From Gambelia wislizenii (taxonomy: Eukaryota; Chordata; Lepidosauria; Squamata; Crotaphytidae): DNA of 64,000 bases. A model generated the notes under the pieces. The model saw only the letters and a program-made list of their open reading frames with translations, had not been told where the DNA came from and ran no database searches. Location: NCBI GenBank assembly GCA_030847615.1, contig JAUMIR010000001.1:90135501-90199500 (forward strand), written 5' to 3'. The position numbers were made by a program, and so were the translations under genes. This document shows, piece after piece, positions 35,253 to 46,240 of this stretch (positions are counted from its first letter, which is position 1; each line of letters opens with the position of its first letter).

Positions 35253-35703
35253 GAGCCAGAATGGAGTAATGGTCTTGGTGTTGGATTTGAACTCTAAGAA
35301 ACCAGGGCCCTCTTCACACTACCTAATTTTAGTGCTATGATTTCACTTTAACTGCCATGGCAACATCCTATGGAATCCCCAGATTTGCAATTTGGGGAGG
35401 CGTATTTGGAATTCTCAGCTAGAGAATTCCAGTGCCTCTCCAAACTATAAACCCCAGGATTCCACAGGATGCAGCCATGGCAGTTAAAGGTGGAATTAAG
35501 CACTAAAATGATTTAATGTGAAATGGCTCCATGGTTTGCATGCTTGCTCAGTGATGGAAGCCCATTGGGTCATTTTGAGCAAGTAACTCTCTCTCAGCCT
35601 TTGAGGAAGGTGATGGCAAACTTCATCGGAATCAGTCTGACCAAGAACCCCTGGTATAGGGTTGCCATAAGTTGGAGTCGACTTGAAGGCACATAACAAC
35701 ACC
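35253..35703 (+). repeat. tRNA-derived SINE split by family H element
   Basis: The head GAGCCAGAATGGAGTAATGG lies at 35253. The body resumes at about 35531 (GGTTTGCATGCTTGCTCAGT) and ends GGAGTCGACTTGAAGGCACA. The other SINE copies act as empty sites and show that 35306-35530 is foreign. Confidence 0.8.
35306..35530. mobile_element. palindromic element family H, copy 2, nested in SINE
   Basis: A 225-bp imperfect fold-back. GGCCCTCTTCACACTACC with TTTAGTGCTATGATTTCAC on the left opposes GGTGGAATTAAGCACTAAAA with TGTGAAATGGCTCC on the right. This copy defines the family's ends best. Confidence 0.72.
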
Positions 35704-35795
35704 AGCATTTGTACCTTCTGAGTTTTGCAAAATCACAGATCTTTTGTGGTCATGTTACTACAGGATATGCCACACTTGGTAATCACCAACATATA

Positions 35796-36329
35796 GGAGA
35801 TTATCAGATGCTCCAAATATGACGTTACCACGATGCCAGGAGATTGCTAGAGGGCTTCCCTTTCACATGATGCCATTCCTTTTATTGACGGGCTAAGCCG
35901 TCAATGGATCCCCCATTCCGTTCCTGTCATGGAAGTTCGTACAAGTGAAAAGGTGCCCTTTTCACTAGCACGATCCCATCGTAAATGGGAGGTCCATGCC
36001 AGAACACTTCCTGGTGAGATCGGGACATCCAGGTAAGTGACACACTTTTTTGTACCCTCCCCAAGTTACTTGTAAAGTTTTAATTGTGTTTGTTTCTCTT
36101 TTATTTGGGTTTTTATATTTGAATTTCCCGCGCTCTTGTCTTCTCATGAGAACCGGAGGGATTTCATTCCAGGAAGTGAATGGAGCTCCATTCACTCTTG
36201 GGCTGCCCTGTGGCATAAACGAGGTAGGTGTGAAAGGTTTTTCTTTTTGTGTGTGACAGGGACGGGAGAGAGGTGGGAGAGGAGATTGCAGGATGGGAAT
36301 GCCTTTTTTGTTCCCATCTGATAATCTCC
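35796..36329. mobile_element. MITE M13, long subfamily
   Basis: A 534-bp element with ends GGAGATTATCAGATGCTCC and CATCTGATAATCTCC, flanked by ATA and ATG (imperfect). The central stem TTGACGGGCTAAGCCGTCAA lies near 35895. GATCGGGACATCCAGGTAAG and GAAGTGAATGGAGCTCCATT are shared with M4 and M11. Confidence 0.78.
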
Positions 36330-36330
36330 A

Positions 36331-37290
36331 TGGATACTTTGCAGAGCCTAAAAAGGTTGCCTTTTGACTATAACTCCCAGAAACTTTCCTTCAGCATGGG
36401 AGTCAGGGCTCTGTACTCCAAAACAAGTAATAGCTCCAAGTTCTGGGCACTTAATGACATCATAGTACATGGCTGCTGTATGGTTGGGGTGTACAAGAGA
36501 CCAAAGTGGAACTTTCCACCTTGATTTCAGTAGTATAAAGCAGATTCCAGGAGGGCAGGAGAAAGAGACCAGATTAATTATAATCAATTTCTAGAGAGAA
36601 TTGTGAATATATATTTTTAGAGAAGAAATTCCCATTATGAAGACTAAGGAGCAGCTTGCCAAAGGGCAGCCCATTCCGTAAACCATCACATTCATCTGAG
36701 GTTCATCACAGGGGCTCCTGCATTTCATCTCAGAATGTCCTTGACCTCTGATTGCCTTGTATGTCAAGGCTGCTGCTCTCACAGGGCTGAACAAATGAAT
36801 TACTAAAATGATGGTACTGCATGCATCAGGAACGGGAATAATGAAGAGTGCCTGTCTGGAAAGGGAAGAAAGATTAAAACAGAGATGTTGCCATCTAAGA
36901 GGTTCCTTTAAATGTGTTATTGTGCATTATGGGGCATCAATAATTATTAAATGATTATTGATTAATGCTTGGGTGATCACAAAGATAGATAAAAAATAAC
37001 CTCTAAATAGACAAGAAATGAACAAGTTCATGACAAAGATCTTCAATCTTCTATTCCGAAATAGGGGTGAAGGCATCACACCTTATTTCATATGCCATCA
37101 TCAAAATGAGCACATGTTTAACCAGCATTACCCAGTGTTCAGGGTCTTGTAGAGAAGCAGGCTTGGAAAAAAATATTTTTTTCCTATAGCTCCCAGAATT
37201 CCCTAACCAGAATGGCTACTGGAAGTTCTGCTCCAGCAAAATGAAGATTTTCAATTTCTGGGTTAGGGATGCAAAAAGAGAGAGAGAAAG
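36331..37290. other. no gene recognised
   Basis: Non-coding, with pieces of the ACTACAACTCCCAGAA-type repeat near 36368-36385 and 37187-37205. Confidence 0.4.
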
Positions 37291-37295
37291 GGAGT

Positions 37296-37365
37296 TCAGA
37301 TCCAGTCTGGTGTAGTGGTTTGAATGTGGGACTAGGGAGACCAGGGGTTGAGTCTCATACCCTGC
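37296..37365 (+). repeat. SINE head fragment
   Basis: CCAGTCTGGTGTAGTGGTTT with GGACTAGGGAGACCAGGGGT is the tRNA-like head of the BovB-tailed SINE; body and tail are absent. Confidence 0.55.
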
Positions 37366-37489
37366 AGCATTGTTTGCTTTGACTGACAGAAGCTCTCCAG
37401 GATTTCTTCCCGCAGCTTGAAAATTTTACTTCTTGTTTGGATATTACTTGGAGGATTATGATAGGTGGAGCCCCCAAAGTAGCATGTCC

Positions 37490-37592
37490 AAGCTCTGCTC
37501 TTTCTCAAGTCTAACCGGAGATGTCAGGAACTGAACCTGGAACCTCTTGCATGAAAAGCTTGTGTTCTCCCACTGAGCTGCAGCATTTCTGC
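37490..37592 (-). repeat. tRNA-derived SINE, third family
   Basis: On the minus strand GCTGCAGCTCAGTGGGAGAA (A box) and GGTTCCAGGTTCAGTTCCTG (B box GGTTCAGTTCC) form a tRNA-like head. A related copy is at 42690-42815. Confidence 0.55.
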
Positions 37593-38042
37593 ACTTCTGG
37601 GTATACTGGACCATAGTAGAGCTTGCAACCTTTCACTGTGGTAGCTGATGGCTTCCACATCAGTGGAGCACTGAGTCTACTCTGGGCTTTAGCCTCAATT
37701 TTAAAGAAGCTATCCAGATAGGTTCAAAGGCTCGGGTAGCTCCTTTAGATTTCAGTCTAAAACCTGGGTCTAAAACCCAGGCCATTAAGTCACCATTGGT
37801 CTTATCAGGCCAGTACCAAATCCCCCAATGTGGTCTGTGCCACCTCCACCTCACTCCACATACACTACTGAAGGATTTTCAGGACTTAGTTTCTTTGGGA
37901 TTATAGAAGGCCAGCCCACCAATGTCTCAGCAGAAGCCACTGCCTCATCTCATTCAGTGCCAGTGTCAAGAAGCAAAAGGGGAAGATCTGGAATGCGATA
38001 ATGTGGGGAAATTATAATGCAAAACAATCTTGTGTATCCCAT

Positions 38043-38633
38043 GTTAAGTTCAGTTTAGGAATTTCCCTGCATGCACGAGTTGTTTCACTCCCCCTTCTTC
38101 TTTCCCTAGGCAATTTCAGCCAACTGGAGCAATGGGTCATTCATCACATTACCTAATTTAAATATTATTTTACACTTTGTTTAAGTTTCCTTTAAGTTGG
38201 TCTCCATGTGGCTATAGCCATCTTTAGTTTCTTTGAGTCTTTCGCCTTACACTCTCTTAGAGTCTTGTTTTTATCCTTTACCATGTAACCCACATCACTT
38301 AAGACTGGGTGAGTTTTTCCTACCCTAAATCCTCTTAGTTAGTTAGGGACCTGTAAATTTGTTTTAATATGTACATTAAGATTGATATACCTTCAGTAAA
38401 CTTTTGATACGCATTTTAAACTGACGTCTTTGTTGTTTAATGAGTCTAATTGACTGGGTGATCAGACAACACATTTAAAGGTTAATTGAGCTGTGTCTGC
38501 ATTCCGATGCCTTACTCTGCTGAATTTGAAAGAAACGTGTTTTTACTTTTAACGAAGATATTTTTATTTTTAATAGGGCTAGATCCCTGGAATTTTAAAT
38601 ACATTTTTAATTTTAGACTCATACCCCCGTACA
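38043..38633 (+). repeat. Ty1/copia 5' LTR (left boundary tentative)
   Basis: The right boundary is set at GTACA (38633). The next bases, GGGTTATGGGCCCAG, sit where a tRNA primer-binding site is expected. Segments 38335-38364 and 38553-38633 reappear at 40093-40210. The left boundary is guessed from a TGTTAAG start and is not confirmed. Confidence 0.55.
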
Positions 38634-38760
38634 AATGAGGGTTATGGGCCCAGTTGAGGACTTAAAAGCTCAATTTAATTTTGTTTTGCAAAGTATTATT
38701 TTTTTACCTGATCACTCAGTCTCTCTCAGCTCGGCTGGAGACAAACACAGTAAAGCAATT

Positions 38761-39500
38761 ATGGCTGAAGGATCTACTCCTAGCCTGAACTCCATACTCA
38801 GTTTGGAGAAACTGAATGGCCCAAATTATAAAAAATGGGCATTTTCTTTTGAAACATATCTCAAAGCCATGGGACTTATTCATGTTTTACATTATCAGAG
38901 GCCAGCTCAAGGAAGAAAACAGACTGATTTTGATAGGGATGACCAAAAGGTTTTGGCTTTTATAATTTTGGCTGTGGGTGATGGACTAGTTTCTGAAATC
39001 AAAGATGAGAGAACAGCAAAAGCTGCTTAGGACACTTTGAAAAATCTCTGATGTTCCATCTATGGGAAGTAAAGTTGCATTAATGATGAAGTTAGTAAAC
39101 ATGAAGCTATCTAATCCTAAATTTTTGAATGAGCACATTAATGATTTTAGAGCTATATTAGCAGAATTACAATCTCCTAGAGAGGAGATCCCAAAGGCTA
39201 TGCAAGTTGGGGTGTTCTTGGCAAGTTTACCAAAGTTTTACAATCCCATAATAAATACCTTGCAATTAAAGAATGATTTAACACTACCAGAAGCCTATAT
39301 TCAGATAAGAGAATTTCAACATTGACGAAATTTGATGCAAAATGACAAGTTTGAATCCAGAAATTCTAATTTTAAGCAGCAAGCCAACTTAGCTGAAAAG
39401 CAGCATTTTAAAAGGGCTGCTACCCACTCCAACCCCTCCTCCTTCTCTTCAGAGCCAAATGGAGGGCAATTTAAAGCTTTAAAGGGAAAGCAGTAATTCT
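38761..39500 (+). pseudogene. Ty1/copia gag, broken
   Basis: The gag product would form the virus-like particle of the retrotransposon. The ATG at 38761 opens a frame with LEKLNGPNYKKWAFSFETYL, the N-terminal signature of copia-type gag (UBN2/retrotrans_gag group). A stop at 39028-39030 and then a frame change interrupt it. The downstream frame at 39062-39325 continues with NMKLSNPKFLNEHINDF and LASLPKFYNPIINTL, typical of the family's middle part. More stops follow, and no zinc knuckle or protease motif is seen. The copy is non-functional. Closest relatives are expected among vertebrate copia elements; this is inferred from motifs. Confidence 0.82.
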
Positions 39501-39524
39501 CACAGCAATGGCAAACATTGGATT

Positions 39525-40103
39525 TTTAAAGGCACTCTAAAGGATGATGGCCTTTATCACATGGAGATCAGTGATTCAGATGCCAATGTTGCCACTCAGT
39601 GTAAACATAAAGACTGCATACATTTATGGCATAAAAGATTTGCTCATAGAAATGTTGAATCCATAAAGAAATTGGCTAATCAAGAGCTAGCAAGAGATTT
39701 TCATTTCAAGAACTGTTGTGTGAATGAAAGGTGTGTGGAACGCATCAAAGTAAAGACTACTGCAACTACACACAAGCCTCTCACAGAAATACAATCTACT
39801 AAACCTCTTGAATTAATACATTCTGATGTCTGTGGACCATTTAATCAGAAATCAGGGGTGGAAACTTCTATTTCATGACTCTCACAGATGATTTCAGCAG
39901 ATACACCCATTGCTTACATCCTAAGGGAGAAAAGTCAAGCTTTTGAAAAGTTCAAAGAGTACTTTAATTACATCGCTAATAAATTTAAATATAAAATTCA
40001 AAATCTGAGAATGGATAATGTTTTAGAATTTGTCAATACACAATTTGATGAGTTCTTAAAGGAACGGGGCATTAGACATCAGACTGAACCGAAACTTAGT
40101 TAG
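39525..40103 (+). pseudogene. Ty1/copia pol remnant: pre-integrase finger and integrase core
   Basis: Integrase would insert the cDNA. Frame 39561-39878 shows the HHCC-type pre-integrase finger (HLWHKRFAHRNVESIKKL ... CCVNERC) and the first catalytic aspartate in LIHSDVCGPF. A frameshift near 39878 leads to 39888-40103, with YIANKFKYKIQNLRMDNVLEF carrying the second aspartate and ERGIRHQTEP. Sequence then jumps directly into LTR at 40093, so the rest of integrase, reverse transcriptase and RNase H are deleted. Confidence 0.85.
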
Positions 40104-40210
40104 GGACCTGTAAATTTGTTTTAACGAAGATATTTTTATTTTTAAAAGGGCTAGATCCCTGGAATTTTAAATACATTTTTAATTTTCGACTCAACACACA
40201 CACCCCTACA
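40093..40210 (+). repeat. Ty1/copia 3' LTR, internally deleted
   Basis: It matches 38335-38364 (TTAGGGACCTGTAAATTTGTTTTAA) joined to 38553-38633 (CGAAGATATTTTTATTTTT ... CCCTACA). About 190 bp are missing between two TTTTAA sequences in the 5' LTR, suggesting a microhomology deletion. Confidence 0.75.
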
Positions 40211-40441
40211 AATTTGAATCCAGAGGTGAGTCAGGCTGAAAACAGGGATTTTTAAGCTTCCAGAATGGGTGGGCATCAGGCTGTTTCATGTTTTATTTAT
40301 CATGACCCCTTGCTTGTTAATAATACAAATGTTCTGGTTTGAGTGAGAGACTGCAAGAGAAGTGGTCCACAAAGGAGGGAGGGGTGCTCCTGAAGAAACA
40401 CACTGAGCAACTGTAATTTTCAACCCATGTTCCCATTCCAA

Positions 40442-40977
40442 GGAGTGTATCAGACTATCCCTTTAAAGCGTTCTTTTGCTGGCATGAAAAATCCATTTTT
40501 ATGCCAACAAAAAGAACGCTCCCCCCCCCCGGCATTTACCTCTAATCCCAGCAAAGGCAGCTCTGGCAATGAAAGAGGAAGTGGACAGAGCTCCAGTCAC
40601 TTCCTCCTTTGAAATCCTGTGAAATATCACGAGACTTCATTGTGTGGGAAATTTTTAAAAAACAAAACAAAAAATAACACTAAAAACATTTTAAATGCAC
40701 AAAAACACACTTTAAAACTTACAAGTAACCCAGGGAGGGTCATAAAAAGTGTGTCACTTACCTAGATGTCATGATCTCACCTGGATGAGTTCGCATTGGA
40801 CTGGCCACTGATGGGGTAAATACAGTAAAAAAAAATATGCGAGGAGAAAAAATGGCAAGGTGATCAATTGATGGCTTAAGCCATACAGGTTTTGGCAGGG
40901 ACATTGTCTGATTGCGCACCCTTTTGCAGTTACGTGGCATCATTATGATGCCGTATTTGATGCGTCTGAGAAAGTCC
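40442..40977. mobile_element. MITE M14, long subfamily (TSD CAA)
   Basis: A 536-bp element with left end GGAGTGTATCAGACTATCC and right end GCGTCTGAGAAAGTCC, and CAA at 40439-40441 and 40978-40980. It shares CGTTCTTTTGCTGGCATGAA and GAGGAAGTGGACAGAGCTCC with M8 and M17. Confidence 0.8.
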
Positions 40978-41004
40978 CAACTATCTTCTTGAGTCATTTC
41001 CAGA

Positions 41005-41390
41005 TTATGGAACAGCCTGCTGGATGAGATCCGTCATATCACCAACCTAAATAGCTTTTAAAAAGCTCTGAAGATGGATCTCTTCTGGCAGGCCTTTCCT
41101 GAATAGATACCCGGCCATTAAAAAAGAAAAGAAAATCTAGCTTGTCTTGACCTTGCTGCGGCCACTGATTGTTGTTTGTTTTAATTTTTGTATTTTGTTT
41201 TAAAGTATATTTTAATTCTTATATTATTTAGTTGTATTTTAAGCTGTGGGTGGGATTGAGGGTCTGAGATGTATATTTTAATTGTTGTAAGCTGCCCCGA
41301 TTGCATTTTGTAGAGGGACGGGATATTATTATTATTATTATCATCATTATCATTATCATTATCATCATCATCATCATCATCATCTTCGGA
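41005..41390 (+). repeat. retroposon family R, copy 6
   Basis: The body ends TTGTAAGCTGCCCCGATTGC, GGGACGGGATATTATTATTA and then (ATT)n(ATC)n at 41325-41385. The frame of repeated methionine and isoleucine on the minus strand is a microsatellite artefact. Confidence 0.6.
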
Positions 41391-41714
41391 CCTCCTCTCT
41401 TTTTAGTCCCCCATCTTGCCACAAATTTTGTAGAGCTCTACCCAGTTTGGCTTCATTATATAATGACATAATTACCTTGGACAAAGGCAGGGAGACAAAA
41501 ATTCTCAAGCATTGTGAATATCGCTGGGGTTACTATGAAGAACTTGGTGAAGTTACAGCAATGTTAAGGGTCAATCTCAGCCCAGAAATCACTAAGGTTG
41601 GTGTGGTGAAGGACTGAAAGAGCAAACGGACCCCATGTGAATATATCTAAGGCTTGATGTCATCATCTGAAGCCCAGCAATCTGGTTTCCCTTAAAATCA
41701 ACTTCATTTGGGTG

Positions 41715-41980
41715 AGTACCAGAGCCTTTTCTAAAGTGGCACCATGAATATATAATTCCCTAACTGAGAAATTCTGGCAAGAAAACCCCCTCCTTCTGGG
41801 TGCTTTAAACAATTTTGGAAATGTTTTTGTTCATGTTAATCATGTTTGCTGACACTTTTTAATATGTCTCCAGCTGTGCTATTTTCCTTTATTGATAGCA
41901 CTGACGTTTTTACTGTTTTTATATGTTGTACCACCTTGTGAGAATGTTTTTAGATAGACAGGATTTAATTTTCTTTAAAA
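41715..41980 (+). repeat. retroposon family R, copy 7
   Basis: AGAGCCTTTTCTAAAGTGGC, then an AT-rich body and TTGTACCACCTTGTGAGAATG with GATAGACAGGATTTAATTTT. This is a diverged 3' end. Confidence 0.4.
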
Positions 41981-42495
41981 AAAATCAGATAATGAAATGC
42001 ATGCAGCTAATGGAGCATATGACACCCCCCATTCCACACCCCTTCCACAACCAAATGGATCAAAGGTAGTCACACTGCTGTGCACCATCTGGAGAAAGAG
42101 CTAAACTGTTGCATTCACGAACTATCTTGAAATGATGAAATGCAGAAAAGTAACAATAGGCTTTGACATGCTATCAGTTCCAGCTGCCTCAGTTGAATAT
42201 GTCCTTCTGTGATTTAACAAACAAGACTGAAGCTGGCGAATAACTTTCGGCTATTGTCTGAGTTGCAACCTTCTAAAGACAAACCCAGCATTTTTAAAAT
42301 GTTTAATAAAAGAGTGATCAATTCAGTGGACGATAGGAGAATGGCCCACCTAGCTCAGTAGACTCAGGGCTTGGAAAGATCATTCTTCTTATTTTTGGAC
42401 TACAACTCAACAGCAGCAGAATTCCACCTGTGCTGTGGAGTGGAATTCAAAGAGCTGTAGCCACATTTCCAAGCTCTAAGTATAATCTGCACAGG
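41981..42495. other. no gene recognised
   Basis: Non-coding sequence, with a decayed ACTACAACTC repeat near 42398. Confidence 0.4.
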
Positions 42496-42689
42496 GCTAT
42501 ACCAACAACCTGTGAGCAATGCTCTGTTTGTGGAAGGTGACTTCCCTTATTTGGTCTACAGGGTCTGTAACCCTCCAGAGTGGATTTTAGGGAGATATAC
42601 TGGGCTGTGGGGGAGAGAAGGGATCTTCTCTAGTGGCATCTGTTCCATTAGAGGTAAGACACAGTTGAATATAGCCTATCAATGGGCTG

Positions 42690-42815
42690 CATATCTCCCA
42701 GGCTTCCAACAGGAATCTTTCCTGACCCTAGTTGCAAATGCTAGGGGTTGAACCCAGGACTTTCTTCCTGAAAAATATGTGCTTAACCATTGAGTTATGG
42801 CCTTTCCCCAAAAGA
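42690..42815 (-). repeat. tRNA-derived SINE, third family
   Basis: On the minus strand GGCCATAACTCAATGGTTAA (A box) and GTCCTGGGTTCAACCCCTAG (B box GGTTCAACCCC) are clear. The body extends toward 42500 with lower certainty. Confidence 0.6.
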
Positions 42816-42819
42816 AAAG

Positions 42820-43208
42820 CTGGCAGGTGAAATTAGCCATGATCATTTGGCATGTTGTTTTCTTCTACAGGCAACTGCATACACCAGCCAACATCTGGAA
42901 ATACCAGATGCTATTAAATCAAATATCAGATGTTGGATTGGACGCTGTTCCATAACATTACAACATGCTTTTCTTTCTACCAGCATGCAACTATTAGGAG
43001 CCCCTTGATTCACCTAATGTACATGGTAGACTACCTCATCATTAAAAAGTGCATCAGTTTTCCTATGATATTGGCATGATTAAACCTGATCATTATGACA
43101 GTTGTTGCCATTTCCACAAATATAATATTGACTGGTGTCTCCTTAATGAAAGTTCCAGATTTTCTTAACCAGTGGCTCTAATGTAATGGTTTCCCCAACT
43201 CTAGCCTT
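42820..43208. other. no feature recognised
   Basis: Non-coding sequence upstream of M15. Confidence 0.4.
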
Positions 43209-43211
43209 TAA

Positions 43212-43561
43212 GGACTTTTTTGGACAATGTAAAAATAACGGAAGCAGCGTTGCCAGGTTGCAATGCTGCAGCGCTAGAGGGCGTCAGTTTTATACGACGC
43301 TCCTTCCCAGCAGTACTGTTGCAGTACCACTGGGATATTTGAACGTGATATTTTTGCTTTCTACCGTCATATTTTACTCACGATCAGCGATCGTGAGTAA
43401 AATATGACTGTAAAAGCAAAAATATAACAGTCAAATGTCCCAGCGGTACTGCAACAGTACCGCTGGGAAGGAGCGTCGTACGAAAGTGATGCCCTCTTGC
43501 GCTGCAGCGTTGCAACCTGGTGACACTGCTTCCATTATTTTTACATTGTCCAAAAAAGTCC
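43212..43561. mobile_element. MITE M15, almost perfect 350-bp palindrome (TSD TAA)
   Basis: Termini GGACTTTTTTGGACAATG and CATTGTCCAAAAAAGTCC. TAA lies at 43209-43211 and 43562-43564. The two arms pair almost end to end around CGATCAGCGATCG (centre near 43387), with only scattered mismatches, so this is probably the youngest copy in the window. It has no coding potential. Confidence 0.93.
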
Positions 43562-43564
43562 TAA

Positions 43565-44625
43565 GAAGGAGACAATTAGGCTTATCTCACAACGTTTTGC
43601 ATTTACCTGTTAAAAGATATGTGTGCAATAGATCTGTGTAGCATTCCAATCATAAGTATCAGAAAGTCAGAGCTTGGGAAAGTTAATTTTTGAACTACAA
43701 CTCCCAGAACACTCTAGCTAACAAAAGGAATATTTCCAAGATCTGCAGAAAGGTATAGGCAATGAGGAAGCAGGGAAAATTGAGCCTGGCTTGCTATTTG
43801 TATGTATGTGCAATGAGAAAAAGCAGTTATTAAGAAATAGGTGACTGGTTACACCATATGGATCCAAAAGCCTAAATCTAGTTGGTTGCTGTGTTTAGTT
43901 CAAAGTGCTGAAGGTTACTAGATTTCCCCACTCAAAAACAAAATGGAGAAACATACACACAGACACACTTGGGATTGTTTCCTTACCCAGTGTGCTAATT
44001 GGCCACTTAGGAAACATACCCAACCAATCCACTCCCTCCTCCCACTCCCTCAGCCCATCACCACCCACATGCAAATTCCCTTTCCACCTCAGAATCCACT
44101 CCTGCCACTCAGTCTGCATCTAGACCCCCAGCATCACAAGGGTCCCTCCCTCCTCCCGCTCCCTCAGACACTCACCACCCACATGTAAAACAATGCAATA
44201 TTTCTCCCCTAAAATAATACCATGTAGCTGAGCCATGTGACAGGATTCTGAGAAAAAACACATAAAACAATTTATTAATTTTTAATTTGTAAAAAAGGGT
44301 GAACCGTGTGAAAGAACTCTGAGAAACCATAGAAGAAATCATAATGAAGCATTAGAGGATAGATCAAATAGACTAAGACATCAAAATTAAACATTACGAT
44401 GAAAAAGACAAACAGAGAACATTACAGAAAGAGAAAAGTGATTGGGTATATGTTTTGCCAGGTACATCTAGTTTTATAAAAAAAAAAAAATAGGGTTGAA
44501 TCAGGAACATGTGCCTGACAGTTTGAAAGCTGTGGTTGTGACAAAATACTTAAACAGGCCCGGTCTTTAAAAGAAAATTTGTGGTTGTTCCTTTAGTCAT
44601 CCAATATATGGAACAAACATAGTGT
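43565..44625. other. no gene recognised
   Basis: Non-coding. AACTACAACTCCCAGAACAC lies at 43686-43705. A partial duplication of CCCTCCTCCCACTCCCTCAG and CACCCACATG occurs at 44032-44072 and 44146-44183. Confidence 0.4.
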
Positions 44626-44627
44626 GG

Positions 44628-44910
44628 ACTGGCCTCACATCGGGAGGCATGGAGACGCACTATCCACAATGCTGCAGCCTTATTTGAGAACTCACGACGA
44701 ACAAGTCTTGAAGAGAAACGACAACGCAGAAAGAATCACAACCCAAAAACATCACCCAAGGAGACCTTCTGCTGTGCTTTTTGCAACCGGACCTGTTTAT
44801 CTCGGATTGGCCTTTTTAGTCATCAGCGCGCTTGCAGAAAGCGCGGGATGAGTCCTTCCTGAATCTTCGTTTGCGAAGAAAAGCCAGAGAGAAGCCAGAG
44901 AGAGGACACT
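44628..44910 (+). mobile_element. zinc-finger LINE, 3' fragment
   Basis: A 5'-truncated copy starting in the linker (CCTCACATCGGGAGGCATGG) and running through the C-terminal finger codons to GAATCTTCGTTTGCGAAGAA and a GCCAGAGA tail. The finger cysteines and histidine are kept, although the frame shifts once. Confidence 0.85.
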
Positions 44911-45708
44911 CTGTATTTAAGAGGAAATGCATGGGTCCTGTCAGTTTAAATATGAGGCACCACTAGGAAATGGTCAACTTAAAATGTACATTACATGCAT
45001 TTAAATACAGCAAATGCATTTCTTTATCCATAAGTGAGTGTCAGTTCATTTATTATGGAACAAGAATTGGACAGTAGATATAGCCTACTTCTCTGATATA
45101 TGATAACAGCAGCAAGAATACCCCTTGGGATTAAAAAGCCACTTAAGCGAGCCTTTAAGGGAAACTGGACCTGTGAAAAAACTCACTTTCTTAATCATCT
45201 TTAAGCACCTAATTTGCAAGTGAAGAGAGTTCTTCTGATTGAAAATGAGACTAAAAACCTCAGTGAGTCGCCTTCTTTTATAAATAAGAACTGAGAACAT
45301 AAAGAAAAAGATTTAGTTTAAAAGCAAAAAGCTTAACAAGAATTTGGCTCAACAAAGTTTTTAAACAGATTAAGGGGCAGTAATTTTAAAAAGATTCAAG
45401 ACTTTGATTTTGATTAACTTGTTTTGAGAAGTCTGAATTTTGCTAAGTAAAGAGGCCAGAGCTCCATGAGAATGCTGGTTGTTTATTTATAAGAAGAAAA
45501 CACTAAGAATAACCAGGCAGAATCTCAGGGACAACGGAGACTGCATTGGGATAAATTCCTACAAAAGAAAAAAAACCTGCAGAGTTTTGTGGTGTTATAC
45601 TACCATCTAATTGACACGAAGGTTTATAAAACTACAGAAAAACCTGAGAGACTAGCTTTTTGTTTCTAACCATGTACATGCTGGATTTTTACTTGGGCTG
45701 TAGTGAAG

Positions 45709-45960
45709 ATGGAGCAGTGTCCTTTCCAAGAAATTCTACAAAAAATGTGGGATGAGATCAGATCTTTGAGGAATGAGGATATAGTAAAATTGAAAGAAGG
45801 CATGAAAGAAGGTTTGAAGAAGGAGATCAAAGAATTGAAAGAATCAGTAAAACTGTTGTCTGGGGATGTAAAACAAAGTAATGATAAAGGGAAAGTTTTG
45901 GAAAGTAAATTTGAAATTATAGACAAAGAGATGGGGAAAGATCTGGATGATTTGGCATGG
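45709..45960 (+). pseudogene. L1 ORF1 N-terminal coiled coil
   Basis: ORF1p is the RNA-binding chaperone of L1. The frame at 45703-46038 starts MKMEQCPFQEILQKMWDEI and contains a lysine/glutamate-rich heptad region (LKEGMKEGLKKEIKELKESV) expected of the trimerising coiled coil. The RRM and C-terminal domains are missing, because the frame runs into ORF2-derived sequence after about residue 85. Confidence 0.65.
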
Positions 45961-46240
45961 TTAAAAGTTTCTGGTGTGCCAACAGGCCTTATGGTAATGA
46001 AAAATATGAAGTTGAGTATTGGGGTATTGTTAAGATGAATGTGGATTATCATTTGTCTCAATATAATTATGTTAAGATATGGAGTGGAATTGAGAAGGAT
46101 ATGTTAGGATGGGAGAGACCAAATTTGACAGTATTGGGAAGAATTTCTGTGATGAAAAAGAATGTATTTCCCAGAAAGATATTTTTACTCCAGACAATAG
46201 CTGTTTTGATAATTGATGTGCCATTTAAGATATGAAAGTG
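45960..46240 (+). pseudogene. L1 ORF2 fragment (post-palm region)
   Basis: In the 45957-46235 frame, IEKDMLGWERPNLTVLGRIS and FPRKIFLLQTIAV match the conserved block of L1 ORF2 downstream of the RT active site. It is joined directly to ORF1 sequence, so this is a deletion fusion and not a native protein. Confidence 0.7.

Noticed and set aside
41228..41422. Poly-Met/Ile frame
   Set aside because: Translation of the (ATT)n(ATC)n tail of a retroposon.
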